The notes beneath the pieces are model-generated. The model was not told the origin of the DNA. It did no database searches and saw nothing but the letters and a program-made list of their open reading frames with translations. DNA of 46,845 nt from Rhodanobacter sp. 67-28. Lineage in GTDB: Bacteria; Pseudomonadota; Gammaproteobacteria; Xanthomonadales; Rhodanobacteraceae. The position numbers were made by a program, and so were the translations under genes. Positions 1-8,778 of this stretch are shown piece after piece (position 1 is the first letter of the stretch; each line of letters begins with the position of its first letter). Location of the stretch: assembly GCA_001898415.1 (NCBI GenBank), contig MKTU01000023.1, positions 8,550-55,394 of the forward strand, read 5' to 3'.

Positions 1-709
1 AGATACCGAGGAACACCAGGGTCATGCCCAGGCTGATCCCCACGCCGACGTCCGACACGCCGTAGAAACTCCAGCGGAACCCGCTGATCAGGTACACCAC
101 CGGGTTGAACAGGGTCACCTTCTGCCACAGCGGCGACAGCATGTGGATCGAGTAGAAACTGCCGCCAAGGAAGGTCAGCGGCGTGACGATCAGCAGCGGC
201 ACCAGTTGCAGCTTCTCGAAGTTGTCCGCCCAGATGCCGATGATGAAGCCGAACAGGCTGAAGGTCACCGCGGTGAGCACCAGGAACGCGACCATCCACA
301 GCGGGTGCGCGATCTCGAAGGTGACGAACAGCCGCGCAGTGGCCAGGATGATCGCGCCCAGGATGATCGACTTGCTCGCCGCCGCGCCGACGTAGCCGGC
401 GACGATCTCGAACGGCGACACCGGCGCCGACAGGATCTCGTAGATGGTGCCGACGAACTTGGGGAAATAGATCCCGAACGAGGCGTTGGAGATGCTCTGC
501 GTGAGCAGCGACAGCATCACCAGGCCCGGCACGATGAAGGCGCCGTAGCTGACCCCGTCGATGCCGTTCATGTGCGAGCCGATCGCCGCGCCGAACACCA
601 CGAAGTACAGCGATGTGGAGATCACCGGCGAGACGATGCTCTGCAGCAGCGTGCGCCGCGTGCGCGCCATCTCGAAGCGGTAGATCGCGCGGATGCCGTG
701 GATGTTCAT
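1..709 (-). CDS. ABC-2 type multidrug/polysaccharide exporter permease (3' end outside window)
   Basis: Membrane-spanning half of an ABC-2 exporter, partner of the ATPase encoded immediately upstream. The reverse strand reads [20 protein letters not shown] followed by hydrophobic stretches typical of the ABC-2 permease family (YadH-like), including an [16 protein letters not shown] segment and a long membrane region near GFIIGIW. Its ATG overlaps the ATPase stop as ATGA (706-709), so the two are translationally coupled. The frame stays open to base 1, so the C-terminus is missing. The family exports drugs, lipids or polysaccharide; the substrate cannot be read from the sequence. Confidence 0.9.
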   Translation of the reverse strand, partial: MNIHGIRAIYRFEMARTRRTLLQSIVSPVISTSLYFVVFGAAIGSHMNGIDGVSYGAFIVPGLVMLSLLTQSISNASFGIYFPKFVGTIYEILSAPVSPFEIVAGYVGAAASKSIILGAIILATARLFVTFEIAHPLWMVAFLVLTAVTFSLFGFIIGIWADNFEKLQLVPLLIVTPLTFLGGSFYSIHMLSPLWQKVTLFNPVVYLISGFRWSFYGVSDVGVGISLGMTLVFLGI

Positions 710-1632
710 GCGCGCTCCCTGACCAGGTCCACGAAGATGTCCTCCAGCGAGCTCTGGCTGGTCCTGAGATCCTTGAAGTCGATGCCCAGTTCGCCCAGCC
801 GGCGCAGCAGCACGTCGATGCCGCTGCGCTCGTCCTGCGCGTCGAAGGTGTAGACCAGTTGCTGGCCGTCAGCGGACAACTCCAGCGCGTGGCCGGAAAG
901 TTCGGCGGGGATCGCCGCCAGCGGCGACTGCAACTGCAGGGTAAGTTGCCGCCGGCCGAGCCTGTTCATCAGCTCGGCCTTGTCCTGCACCAGGATCAGC
1001 TCGCCCTTGTTGATCACCCCGATGCGGTCGGCCATCTCCTCGGCCTCGTCGATGTAATGCGTGGTGAGGATGATGGTGACGCCACTGGCGCGCAGGCCGC
1101 GCACCATGGTCCACATGTCGCGGCGCAGCTCCACGTCGACGCCGGCGGTGGGTTCGTCCAGGAACAGGATGCGCGGCTCGTGCGACAGCGCCTTGGCGAT
1201 CATCACCCGGCGCTTCATGCCGCCGGACAGGGTGATCATCTTGTTGTCCTTCTTGCTCCACAGCGAGAGGTCCTTCAGCACCTTCTCGATGTACGCCGGG
1301 TCTGGCGCCCTGCCGAACAGGCCGCGGCTGAAGCTGACCGTGTTCCACACCGTCTCGAACGAGTCGGTGGTCAGCTCCTGCGGCACCAGGCCGATCTGCG
1401 AGCGCGCGGCGCGGTATTCGCGCACCACGTCGTGGCCATCGGCCAGCACGGAGCCTTCGCTGGGATTGACGATGCCGCAGATGATGCTGATCAGGGTGGT
1501 CTTGCCGGCGCCATTGGGGCCGAGCAACGCGAAAATCTCGCCCTGGCGGATCTGCAGGTCGATCGGCTTGAGCGCCTGGAAACCGGAGGCGTAGGTCTTG
1601 CTGAGCTGTCTGACGTCGATGATCGGCTGCAC
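706..1632 (-). CDS. ABC exporter ATP-binding protein (YadG/CcmA-like)
   Basis: Cytoplasmic ATPase of the ABC-2 exporter, 308 aa. Visible motifs are Walker [12 protein letters not shown] near residue 40, signature LSGGMKRR, Walker [13 protein letters not shown] and the H-loop [15 protein letters not shown]. The C-terminal about 90 residues form the regulatory extension common in this subfamily. I chose the GTG at 1632 because AGGAGA (1637-1642, reverse) precedes it and the protein then begins right at the conserved [11 protein letters not shown]. The open frame upstream has no plausible start. The 4-bp overlap with the permease gene marks a two-gene operon. Confidence 0.93.
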   Translation of the reverse strand: MQPIIDVRQLSKTYASGFQALKPIDLQIRQGEIFALLGPNGAGKTTLISIICGIVNPSEGSVLADGHDVVREYRAARSQIGLVPQELTTDSFETVWNTVSFSRGLFGRAPDPAYIEKVLKDLSLWSKKDNKMITLSGGMKRRVMIAKALSHEPRILFLDEPTAGVDVELRRDMWTMVRGLRASGVTIILTTHYIDEAEEMADRIGVINKGELILVQDKAELMNRLGRRQLTLQLQSPLAAIPAELSGHALELSADGQQLVYTFDAQDERSGIDVLLRRLGELGIDFKDLRTSQSSLEDIFVDLVRERA

Positions 1633-2106
1633 GCGATCTCCTGGGCCTGGGGACGGGCGACGGGGACGGGCGATGGTATGCCCTTCGCCGCGCCACGGCC
1701 AGCCGCTGCCGCACCCCTGGACTTCGGCGCCGCGCCTGCGCTCAGGGCGAACGGCGATGTCGTTTCCCGCTCCCCATTCCCGATGCCGCCCGACGGCACG
1801 CCCTTCCCCGCAGGCGGGCCGCCCATCTTCCTCGCCACCGCGCTGATCCCGCTCTCGCTGGTGGTCGCCAGCATCGGCCTGCTGCCGTTGCTCGAAGGCC
1901 AGGAACTGCCGCCGGAACCGGCGGTCCTTCGTGAGGAGAACATGGCCCGCCGGGCCGCAGCCATCGCCGCCGTCGTCTCGGACGAGGTCTCGCACCGGCG
2001 GGTGCGCGAGATCGACCTGCAGGAAGCACACTACCGCCAGACCGCACGCCCCGGTTCCGCGATCCTTCCGGCCGATCGCTCCACGCATTCCCCAGGGAAC
2101 CAGACC
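1633..2106 (+). other. 474-bp intergenic stretch with an open frame fused in phase to the lipocalin frame
   Basis: Divergent promoter region between the exporter operon and the lipocalin gene. The plus frame of the lipocalin stays open through it, and from the ATG at 1783 onward its third codon positions are strongly G/C-rich, as in real genes here. The predicted peptide has one hydrophobic segment ([18 protein letters not shown]) and then charged residues. I recognise no family. It may be a remnant or a chance open frame in GC-rich DNA; no independent stop or RBS defines a gene. Confidence 0.3.
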
Positions 2107-2742
2107 ATGCGCATGTTCCGCCAGTTGCTCATCGTGGCAACCCTCGCCATCGCAGGACCCGCTGCCGCCGCCAGCCTGCCGAACCGGCCGGTGCCGTCGC
2201 TGGACCTGCATCGGTATGCCGGCCAGTGGTACGAAATCGCGCGCCTGCCGATGTACTTCGAACGCGAGTGCCTCGATGCCGTCGTCGCCACGTACACGCC
2301 GAATCCCGACGGCACCATCCACGTGCACAACACCTGCCGCACCCGCAAGGGCCGGTCGTCGGTCGACGGCGTGGCGCGGATGAAGAAACACCAGCCGGCC
2401 GCGCTGGAAGTGCGCTTCGCGCCTGCCTGGCTGACCTGGCTGCCGATGGCATGGGCCGACTATTGGGTGATCGAGGTGGACGCCGGCTACCAGTGGGCGG
2501 TGATCGGCGGCCCCGGCCGCAACCACCTGTGGATACTCTCGCGCCAGCCCACGATGGATCCCGCACTTTTGCAGACCCTCGTGGAGCACTCGCGCCAGCG
2601 TGGCTATCCGGTCGACCGATTGATGATGACCGCACCCGCCGGTGCGCCGGACCGGCCCGCGGAAAGCGCGCCGGCGCCGAACGGAACCCCGCCCCTCCAC
2701 GACCGTGACCTCAGGCCGGCGGCACCGGAAACGCGCGGATGA
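2107..2742 (+). CDS. blc: Lipocalin family protein (Blc-like), exported
   Basis: Small ligand-binding beta-barrel of the bacterial lipocalin (Blc) family, 211 aa, thought to bind lipids in the cell envelope. It has an N-terminal signal peptide (residues 1 to about 21, ending GPAAAA) without a lipobox cysteine, unlike E. coli Blc, so it is probably a soluble periplasmic form. The lipocalin motif [13 protein letters not shown] follows at about 36, and [15 protein letters not shown] and WILSRQPTM match later Blc strands. The C-terminal 45 residues are a proline/alanine-rich extension. AGGGA at 2095-2099 supports the ATG at 2107. The 3' end overlaps the convergent methyltransferase gene by 32 bp. 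Confidence 0.88.
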   Translation: MRMFRQLLIVATLAIAGPAAAASLPNRPVPSLDLHRYAGQWYEIARLPMYFERECLDAVVATYTPNPDGTIHVHNTCRTRKGRSSVDGVARMKKHQPAALEVRFAPAWLTWLPMAWADYWVIEVDAGYQWAVIGGPGRNHLWILSRQPTMDPALLQTLVEHSRQRGYPVDRLMMTAPAGAPDRPAESAPAPNGTPPLHDRDLRPAAPETRG

Positions 2743-3235
2743 TTTCGAACGTCGCGATCGCGCAGGCGGTGGCCACGTTCATCGACGAATGCGCGCCCAG
2801 CATGGGGATGTGCACGGTCTGGTCGGAGCCGTCCAGCAAGGCCTGGCTTACGCCGCGGTTCTCCGAACCGAGCACCAGGCAGATGCGCTCGCCCGCGGCC
2901 ACCGGCAACTCGCGGATGTCGATGCTGGCGCTGGTGAGCTCCAGGCTGACGATGCGGTAGCCGGCGGCCTTCAGTTCGTGCACTACCGGCAGCGGATCGT
3001 CGTCGTGGCGGAACGGCACGTGCTGCTCGGTCGCACGCGAGGTCTTGCGCAACTTGCGGTTGGGCGGCACCGCCGAAGCGCCGGTGAGGTGGATCATCTC
3101 CACCCCCAGCGCGTCGGCAATGCGGAACACGCTGCCCACGTTCATCGGCACCTCGAAGTCGTGCACCAGGTAGCGCAGCGCGAACGCGGAACGCGCCGGG
3201 CGATGCTGCCAATGGTCGAGCTGCCGGTTCGCCAT
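2711..3235 (-). CDS. SpoU/TrmH-family RNA 2'-O-methyltransferase
   Basis: SAM-dependent 2'-O-ribose methyltransferase of the SPOUT class, 174 aa, acting on tRNA or rRNA. All three SpoU motifs are visible: motif 1 [13 protein letters not shown] (about 32-44), motif 2 [11 protein letters not shown] (about 120-130) and motif 3 [19 protein letters not shown] (about 141-159), which form the trefoil knot. It lacks the N-terminal RNA-binding domain of RlmB and is close to the minimal catalytic length, like TrmL/TrmH-type proteins. The exact nucleotide target cannot be told from sequence. It lies 12 bp downstream of the PepSY gene on the same strand. Confidence 0.88.
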   Translation of the reverse strand: MANRQLDHWQHRPARSAFALRYLVHDFEVPMNVGSVFRIADALGVEMIHLTGASAVPPNRKLRKTSRATEQHVPFRHDDDPLPVVHELKAAGYRIVSLELTSASIDIRELPVAAGERICLVLGSENRGVSQALLDGSDQTVHIPMLGAHSSMNVATACAIATFEIIRAFPVPPA

Positions 3236-3247
3236 GCCGCGACCGGC

Positions 3248-3718
3248 TCAGGCCAGCAAGAGCAGCAGGGGCGCGGCAATCCCGCCCAGCAGCACGGCGC
3301 CGAACAGCCGCGGCCGGCGAGTGAAGCGCCACGCCATGTACAGCCCGCTGCACACCGACATGAACAGGCCCAGCGCGATCGCGGCGAAGAAGATCTTCAT
3401 CGGCAGCAGGTTGCGGCGCGCACCGGGTGCCGCGGGCGCGCCCTGCACCGCTGCCCGCGCGACCGGCGCGGCCTCGGCCACCGCTGCCGCCGGACGCGGA
3501 CGCCGCACCGGTACCTCCAGGGTCTGCTTCTTGTGCAGCTGCGCCATGCTGGCCAGCCACGCCGGTGGCGCGTAGCTGCTGCCGCGGCTGGCCTCATGCA
3601 GGCCGAAGGTCTGCAGGCCGCCGCTCACCGCCAGGAACAGCAGCATCGGCGCGGTGAACACGCCGAGGTAGAGATGGCAGCTGCGAACGAAGCGGATCAG
3701 GCGATGCGACGACGGCAT
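3248..3718 (-). CDS. PepSY-associated membrane protein
   Basis: Inner-membrane protein of about 156 aa in the PepSY-associated TM family. It starts MPSSHRLIRFVRSCHLYLGV, the usual entry into the first TM helix (about 18-36). A periplasmic loop of about 75 residues rich in Ala/Pro/Arg follows, then two C-terminal hydrophobic segments (about 103-123 and 136-153). Such proteins often sit near iron-uptake or redox genes and some are linked to flavin/iron reduction. No such partner is adjacent, so function is open. The ATG at 3718 is preferred over upstream codons because the family begins at this helix. Confidence 0.7.
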   Translation of the reverse strand: MPSSHRLIRFVRSCHLYLGVFTAPMLLFLAVSGGLQTFGLHEASRGSSYAPPAWLASMAQLHKKQTLEVPVRRPRPAAAVAEAAPVARAAVQGAPAAPGARRNLLPMKIFFAAIALGLFMSVCSGLYMAWRFTRRPRLFGAVLLGGIAAPLLLLLA

Positions 3719-3875
3719 GGGCGGCGATATCCACGAAACGGGCGCACAGGGTACGCCGCTGCATGGCGCACCGGCCAGCCGTTGGCACGGCAATCCGCAC
3801 TGCTGCTAACCTCGCCGCTGGACCGCCGCGATCGCGTTGCCGTGGCTCGGCGTCCACCATCGGTCGGAGCAGTGC

Positions 3876-5087
3876 GTGGCTTTCGAAATCGAAGAGCGTC
3901 GGATCGACGTGGCCGATCTGCAGCTGGGCATGTTCGTGTGCCGGCTGGATCGGCCATGGGAGGAGACGCCATTCGCACTGCAAGGTGTCGCGCTGACCCG
4001 GCTGGAGGACATCGAGACCCTGCAGCAGTTGTGCCGCGAGGTCTGGGTCGATGCGCGCCGCCTGGTGCCACCGGACGCGCCGCAGGCGCTGATGCGCGCC
4101 GACGCCCCGCGCCACCGCTTCAGCAGCCGCACCCATTACGCCGATCTCGCCGCGGTCGAGGACGAGGCGCCACGTGCCCGCGCCGCGCTGGAGAACGCCT
4201 CGCAGATCGTCGATGGCCTGTTCGAGGACGTGACCAGCGGCCGCGAGCTGTCGGTCGAGCGCGTCGAGAAGGCGGTGCGCCCACTGGTGGCCACCGTGCT
4301 GCGCAGCGCGGATGCGTTCTTCCTGGTGGAGGGCCTGCGCCGCAGCGACAGCTATTCCTACAGCCACGCGGTGAGCTGCAGCGCGCTGGCCGCCGCGTTC
4401 GGCCGACACATGGGTTTCGACGAGGAGACCATCTTCAGCCTCGCCGCCGGCGGACTGCTGATGGACGTGGGCAAGACCCGCCTGCCGGAGCAACTGCTGC
4501 AATATCCGGGTTCGCTGGCTCCCAGCGAGGTCGACATCATCCGCTCGCACATCGGCCACGGGCTGGCCCTGCTGGACGAGGCAGGCATCGCCAACCTCGA
4601 CGTGCTCGACATCGTGCGCACCCACCACGAGCGCCACGACGGCAGCGGCTACCCGGACGGCCTGGCCGGCCACGCCATCCCGATCAGCGGGCGCATGCTC
4701 GGCATCATCGACAGCTACGACGCGATGTCCAGCGCGCGTCCCTACCGCGCGCCCATTTCACGCCACCAGGCGCTGCAGCAGATCTACGCCGCACGCAACC
4801 GCCTGCATCAGGCCGAGATGATCGAGCAGTTCCAGGTCTGCCTCGGCGTCTACCCCACCGGCTCGCTGGTGGAACTGAGCACCGGCGAGGTGGCGATCGT
4901 GATGGCGCAGAACCAGGTGCGCCGGCTGCGCCCGCGGGTGGCGATCCTGAGCGAGCCGAACAAGCAGCCGCTGGACGATTTCCGGGCGGTGGACCTGATG
5001 CAGCTGGACGACGACGAGGGCGTGGACATCGTGCGCAGCCTGGCGGTCGGCGACTACGGCATCGATGCCAGCCGCTTCTTCCTGTAA
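3876..5087 (+). CDS. HD-GYP domain protein with DUF3391 N-terminus (metal-site His replaced)
   Basis: Candidate c-di-GMP phosphodiesterase or receptor, 403 aa. Residues 1 to about 130 are the DUF3391-type N-terminal domain (IDVADLQLGMFVCRLDRPW). Residues about 150-330 are HD-GYP: H164 (SYSHAVSCSALA), the DxGK loop, EVDIIRSHIGHG, and the intact HHERHDGSGYPDGLAG (250-264) and SSARPYRAP. The central HD pair reads GLLMDVGKTRLP, so the metal-binding His is Met196. The GTG at 3876 is chosen for the GGAG 6-7 bases upstream. The next gene encodes a GGDEF/EAL protein, so both act on c-di-GMP. The missing His suggests altered or lost catalysis; this is inference. Confidence 0.88.
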   Translation: MAFEIEERRIDVADLQLGMFVCRLDRPWEETPFALQGVALTRLEDIETLQQLCREVWVDARRLVPPDAPQALMRADAPRHRFSSRTHYADLAAVEDEAPRARAALENASQIVDGLFEDVTSGRELSVERVEKAVRPLVATVLRSADAFFLVEGLRRSDSYSYSHAVSCSALAAAFGRHMGFDEETIFSLAAGGLLMDVGKTRLPEQLLQYPGSLAPSEVDIIRSHIGHGLALLDEAGIANLDVLDIVRTHHERHDGSGYPDGLAGHAIPISGRMLGIIDSYDAMSSARPYRAPISRHQALQQIYAARNRLHQAEMIEQFQVCLGVYPTGSLVELSTGEVAIVMAQNQVRRLRPRVAILSEPNKQPLDDFRAVDLMQLDDDEGVDIVRSLAVGDYGIDASRFFL

Positions 5088-5139
5088 TGATGACCACCCC
5101 GACGCCCGTCCGCCCGCCTTCCCCCTGGCCCGCCGCCGC

Positions 5140-6381
5140 ATGCTGAATCGCGAACACATCTTCGAGCAGATCGACGCGCACATCCGCGCCAGCGCAGGCG
5201 AGCGTTTCGCCGTGCTGATGCTGCGCGTGCCCGGCCTGCGCGAGATCAGCCTGCGCTTCGGCTACGCCCAGGGCGAACAGGCCGAGGACATGGCGCATGC
5301 GCTGATCCAGCGTTCGCTGCGTCCGATCGACCGCGTGTTCCGCGCCGGCGACGACAGCTTCGTCGTGCTGCTGCCGGATATGCTCAGCGCCAACCACGCC
5401 CTGCTCGCCGGCACGCGCCTGACCCAGGCCTTCGAGCAGCCGCTGGACGGAACCGCCTCGCCCTGGCTGGTGCGGCCGGTGATGGGCATCGCGCTGTATC
5501 CCGACCACGGCCCCGGCGCCGACCGCCTGTGTCGCCGCGCCAGCATGGCGCTGGACGAGGCGCAGCGGCGCGGCGAGCTGTACGTGGTCTACGCGCCGCA
5601 CGACACCCAGGTCGAGATCTTCTACGACGAACTGCGCGAGGCGCTGGACGCCAACCGGCTGCAGGTGTTCTTCCAGCCGATCTGGAACCTGCAGAGCGAC
5701 CGCCTGGCCGGCGCCGAATCGCTGGCGCGCTGGAGCAGCCCCAACCACGGCGAGGTCTCGCCCGCCAACTTCGTGCCGTTCTCCGAGCAGAGCGACCTGA
5801 TCTCGGTACTCACCCGCTGGAGCATGAACACGACCCTGCGGCACGTGGCCAGCCTGCCCTCGTTCCAGGGCCTGCGCTTTGCGATCAACTTCTCGCCGCG
5901 CGTGCTGTCGCGCCCGGGCATGGTGGAGCAATTGACCGGCGCGCTGGAAATCTGGGGCGTGCCACCGACGGCGGTGATCGTGGAGATCACCGAGACCACC
6001 CTGGTCAACGACCTCGAGCTGAGCGTGCAGGTGTTGCGCCGGTTGCGCGACCGCGGCATCGGCATCGCGATCGACGATTTCGGCACCGGCTACGCCTCGA
6101 TCGCCTACCTGCGCCAGTTCCCGGCCACCGAATTGAAGATCGACCAGTCGCTGATCGGCGCCATCCGCAGCGAACCGCATACCGCCAAGCTGGTGCGCGC
6201 CATCATCAACATGGCCCACCACATGGACCTGGCCACTACCGCCGAAGGCATCGAGGATGCCGCCACCCAGGCGCTGCTGATCGACATGGGCTGCGACTTC
6301 GGCCAGGGTTTCCATCTCGGCCGTCCGCAACCGGCCGCCGACTTCATCGCGCGCTTCGCCACCACGGTGCCGCCCGCGTGA
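5140..6381 (+). CDS. c-di-GMP phosphodiesterase with degenerate GGDEF and complete EAL domain
   Basis: 413-aa cytoplasmic protein. Residues 1 to about 155 form a GGDEF-like fold whose signature is GDDSF (70-74), so it should not make c-di-GMP. Residues about 160-405 form an EAL domain. The signature is ESL (193-195), but the catalytic set looks complete: Asn in INFSPRVL, Glu in VEITETTL, the Asp pair in IDDFGTGYAS, Lys in LKIDQSLI, Glu in TAEGIED and Gln in GCDFGQGFHLGRP. It is therefore a likely active c-di-GMP hydrolase. The ATG at 5140 has no clear Shine-Dalgarno, and an 18-codon frame begins at the preceding stop (see findings), so the N-terminus is uncertain. Confidence 0.88.
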   Translation: MLNREHIFEQIDAHIRASAGERFAVLMLRVPGLREISLRFGYAQGEQAEDMAHALIQRSLRPIDRVFRAGDDSFVVLLPDMLSANHALLAGTRLTQAFEQPLDGTASPWLVRPVMGIALYPDHGPGADRLCRRASMALDEAQRRGELYVVYAPHDTQVEIFYDELREALDANRLQVFFQPIWNLQSDRLAGAESLARWSSPNHGEVSPANFVPFSEQSDLISVLTRWSMNTTLRHVASLPSFQGLRFAINFSPRVLSRPGMVEQLTGALEIWGVPPTAVIVEITETTLVNDLELSVQVLRRLRDRGIGIAIDDFGTGYASIAYLRQFPATELKIDQSLIGAIRSEPHTAKLVRAIINMAHHMDLATTAEGIEDAATQALLIDMGCDFGQGFHLGRPQPAADFIARFATTVPPA

Positions 6382-6429
6382 GCGCGCACCGGACCACGCC
6401 ACAGGGTGGTTCCCGTCGCGCCCGGAACC

Positions 6430-7197
6430 ATGGGCGCCGCTGAGGTCGGCGGCGGCATCCGCTTCGCGCTCGACGGCGCCAGCAAGCGCTACGGCGACGT
6501 CGTGGCGCTGCAGCCGATCGAGCTGGCATTCGAGGCCGGCAGCACCACCGCGCTGATCGGCAGCAGCGGTTCGGGAAAGTCCACCGTGCTGCGCCTGCTG
6601 CTGGGGCTCGAGCGCAGCGACAGCGGCTGCGTGCGCGTGGACGGCCGCGCCCTGCAGCCGGCCGACATCCTCGCCTTGCGCCGTCGCGTGGGCTACGTGA
6701 TCCAGGACGGCGGGCTGTTTCCGCACCTCACCGCCATGGGCAACCTCGGCCTGCTGCCGCAGCACCTGGGCTGGGCGCCGCAACGCATCCGCGAACGAGC
6801 GCAGGCGCTGGCGCAGCTCACCCGGCTGCCGTCGGACGCGCTGGCGCGCTACCCGGCCGAACTCTCCGGCGGCCAGCGCCAGCGCGTGGCGCTGATGCGC
6901 GCGCTGATGGTCGACCCCGACGCCTTGCTGCTGGACGAACCGCTGGGTGCACTGGACCCGATCGTGCGCCACGAATTGCAGGAGCAGTTGCAGCGCATCT
7001 TCGGCGAACTGGGCAAGACGGTGATCGTCGTCACCCACGACCTGGCCGAGGCGGCCTGGTTCGCCCCCCGGCTGGTGCTGCTGCGGCGCGGCGCGGTGGT
7101 GCAGGACGGCAGCTACGCGGATCTGCGCGACCGCCCGGCCGACGACTTCGCGCGCCAGTTCGTGCAGGCGCAACGCACGCTGCCGGCCACGCCATGA
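6430..7197 (+). CDS. Osmoprotectant (glycine betaine/choline-type) ABC importer ATPase
   Basis: ATP-binding subunit of an OpuBA/OpuCA-type importer, about 255 aa. Motifs: Walker A LIGSSGSGKST, Q-loop VIQDGGLFPHLT, signature LSGGQRQRVALMRAL, Walker B LLLDEPLGALDPI and H-loop VVTHDLAEA. The DGGLFPHLT stretch is typical of the betaine/osmoprotectant branch. It lacks the C-terminal CBS domains of ProV/OpuCA. The start is uncertain between GTG 6406 and ATG 6430; I use the ATG, which has GGAA just upstream. Its stop overlaps the next gene as ATGA (7194-7197), so the pair forms one transporter operon. Confidence 0.88.
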   Translation: MGAAEVGGGIRFALDGASKRYGDVVALQPIELAFEAGSTTALIGSSGSGKSTVLRLLLGLERSDSGCVRVDGRALQPADILALRRRVGYVIQDGGLFPHLTAMGNLGLLPQHLGWAPQRIRERAQALAQLTRLPSDALARYPAELSGGQRQRVALMRALMVDPDALLLDEPLGALDPIVRHELQEQLQRIFGELGKTVIVVTHDLAEAAWFAPRLVLLRRGAVVQDGSYADLRDRPADDFARQFVQAQRTLPATP

Positions 7198-8684
7198 CCG
7201 GCATGCCTGCCCGCATCGCCATCGTGCTGCTCGCCGGCCTGCTGCCGGTGCTGGCGATCGCGCAACCGGTGCGGATCGGCTCCAAGCAATTCACCGAGTC
7301 GGTGATCCTGGGCGAGATCGCGCGACTGGCCGCACGCGATGCCGGCGTCCAGGCCGTGCACCAGCGCGAGCTGGGTGGCACCCGCATCCTGTGGAAGGCC
7401 CTGCAGCAGGGCGACATCGACGCCTACCCCGAGTACACCGGCACACTGAACCACGAGCTGCTGCAAGACGTGCCGGCCGACGCCGACATCGCCACCTTGC
7501 GCGCCCGGCTGGAACCGCTGGGCATCGGCATCACCGACCCACTCGGTTTCGACAACACCTACGCGATCGGCATGCGTCAGGACGAGGCGGCGCGACTGGA
7601 CATCCGCCGCATCTCCGACCTGCGCGCGCACCCGTCGCTGCGCTTGGGCTTCTCCAACGAGTTCATGGACCGCGGCGATGGCTGGCCGGGTTTGCGTCGC
7701 GCCTATGCCCTGCCGCAAACGAAGGTCAGCGGGCTGGATCACGTGCTGTCCTACCGCGCGGTGGCCAGCGGCGCGGTGGACGCGATCGACCTGTACAGCA
7801 CCGATGCGGAGATCCCGTACTACCACCTGCGCGTATTGCGCGACGACCGCCACTACTTTCCGCGCTACCAGGCGGTGTTCCTGTACCGGCTGACGCTGCA
7901 GCGCGACCAGCCCGCCTTCGTCGCCGCCCTGCGCCAGCTCGCCGGCCGCATCGACGAGCCGGCGATGCGCGCGATGAATGCCGCGGTGAAGCTGGACCGT
8001 CGCCGCGACAGCGCGGTGGCCGCCGACTTCCTCGGCACGCAGGTGGACGCGGGGTGGCGCGGCCCGTGGCAGCGGTTGCGCCAGCGCAGCGTGGAGCACG
8101 TCGAACTGGTGGCCGTGTCGCTGGGCCTGGCGTTGCTGCTGGCCATTCCGCTCGGCATCGTGGCCGCGCGCCGGCGCCGGCTGGGGCAGCTGGTGATCGC
8201 CGCCACCGGCGTGCTGCAGACGGTGCCGTCGCTGGCGATGTTCGTGTTCATGATCCCGCTGCTGGGCATCGGCACCTGGCCGGCGGTGGCTGCGCTGTTC
8301 CTGTACAGCCTGCTGCCGATCGTGCGCAACACGCATGCCGGCCTGGCCGGCATTGCGCCGGAACTGATCGAATCGGCCGCGGCGCTCGGCCTTCCGCCGC
8401 GGGTGCGGCTGCGCCGCATCGAGTTGCCGCTGGCCATGCGCCCGATCCTGGCCGGCATCAAGACCGCGGCGGTCATCAACGTGGGCACGGCCACCCTGGC
8501 CGCGCTGATCGGCGCCGGCGGCTACGGCCAACCGATCCTCACCGGCATCCGGCTGGACAGCATGGCGCTGATCCTGGAAGGCGCGATTCCGGCGGCGGTG
8601 CTGGCGCTGCTGGTGCAGGGTGTGTTCGAACTGGTCGAGCGGTGGCTGACGCCGCGGGGGCTGCGCTTGCAGCCGCGGCAGTGA
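7194..8684 (+). CDS. Fused osmoprotectant substrate-binding protein and ABC permease
   Basis: 496-aa fusion. After a short signal/TM sequence (residues 1 to about 24) comes an OpuAC-type binding domain (about 25-290): RIGSKQFTESVILGEI, HQRELGGTRILWKAL, DAYPEYTGTL and GLDHVLSYRAVASGAVDAID. A MetI-like permease domain follows (about 300-490) with several TM helices and the EAA-like loop ELIESAAALGLPPRVRLRRIELPLA cut short here to ESAAALGLPPRVRLRRI. Together with the overlapping ATPase gene this makes a complete two-gene importer, probably for betaine, choline or similar solutes. The order binding domain then permease is the reverse of many ProW-like fusions. Confidence 0.88.
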   Translation: MTGMPARIAIVLLAGLLPVLAIAQPVRIGSKQFTESVILGEIARLAARDAGVQAVHQRELGGTRILWKALQQGDIDAYPEYTGTLNHELLQDVPADADIATLRARLEPLGIGITDPLGFDNTYAIGMRQDEAARLDIRRISDLRAHPSLRLGFSNEFMDRGDGWPGLRRAYALPQTKVSGLDHVLSYRAVASGAVDAIDLYSTDAEIPYYHLRVLRDDRHYFPRYQAVFLYRLTLQRDQPAFVAALRQLAGRIDEPAMRAMNAAVKLDRRRDSAVAADFLGTQVDAGWRGPWQRLRQRSVEHVELVAVSLGLALLLAIPLGIVAARRRRLGQLVIAATGVLQTVPSLAMFVFMIPLLGIGTWPAVAALFLYSLLPIVRNTHAGLAGIAPELIESAAALGLPPRVRLRRIELPLAMRPILAGIKTAAVINVGTATLAALIGAGGYGQPILTGIRLDSMALILEGAIPAAVLALLVQGVFELVERWLTPRGLRLQPRQ

Positions 8685-8722
8685 CGCAAGCCCGGTGCGC
8701 AATTGCTGACGCGAGACAAGAA

Positions 8723-8754
8723 GGGACGAGGGTCGTCGAACGACCGCTCGTCCC
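8723..8754 (-). terminator. Intrinsic terminator, serving the minus-strand gene and possibly both directions
   Basis: A long hairpin: gggacgag+ggtcg (8723-8735), loop tcgaa, cgacc, one unpaired g, then ctcgtccc (8747-8754). On the minus strand it is followed by TTCTTGTC, so it best terminates the secreted-protein gene at 8779-9066. It also lies 38 bases after the importer operon stop on the plus strand. Confidence 0.65.
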
Positions 8755-8778
8755 ATGAAGTTGTTCATCCACTGACAA

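Noticed and set aside
4705..7173. Very long minus-strand open frame (over 800 codons) across the HD-GYP/EAL/ABC genes
   Set aside because: It mirrors three well-supported plus-strand genes and its translation is Gln/Arg/His/Ala-rich with no motif, the usual antisense shadow in GC-rich DNA.
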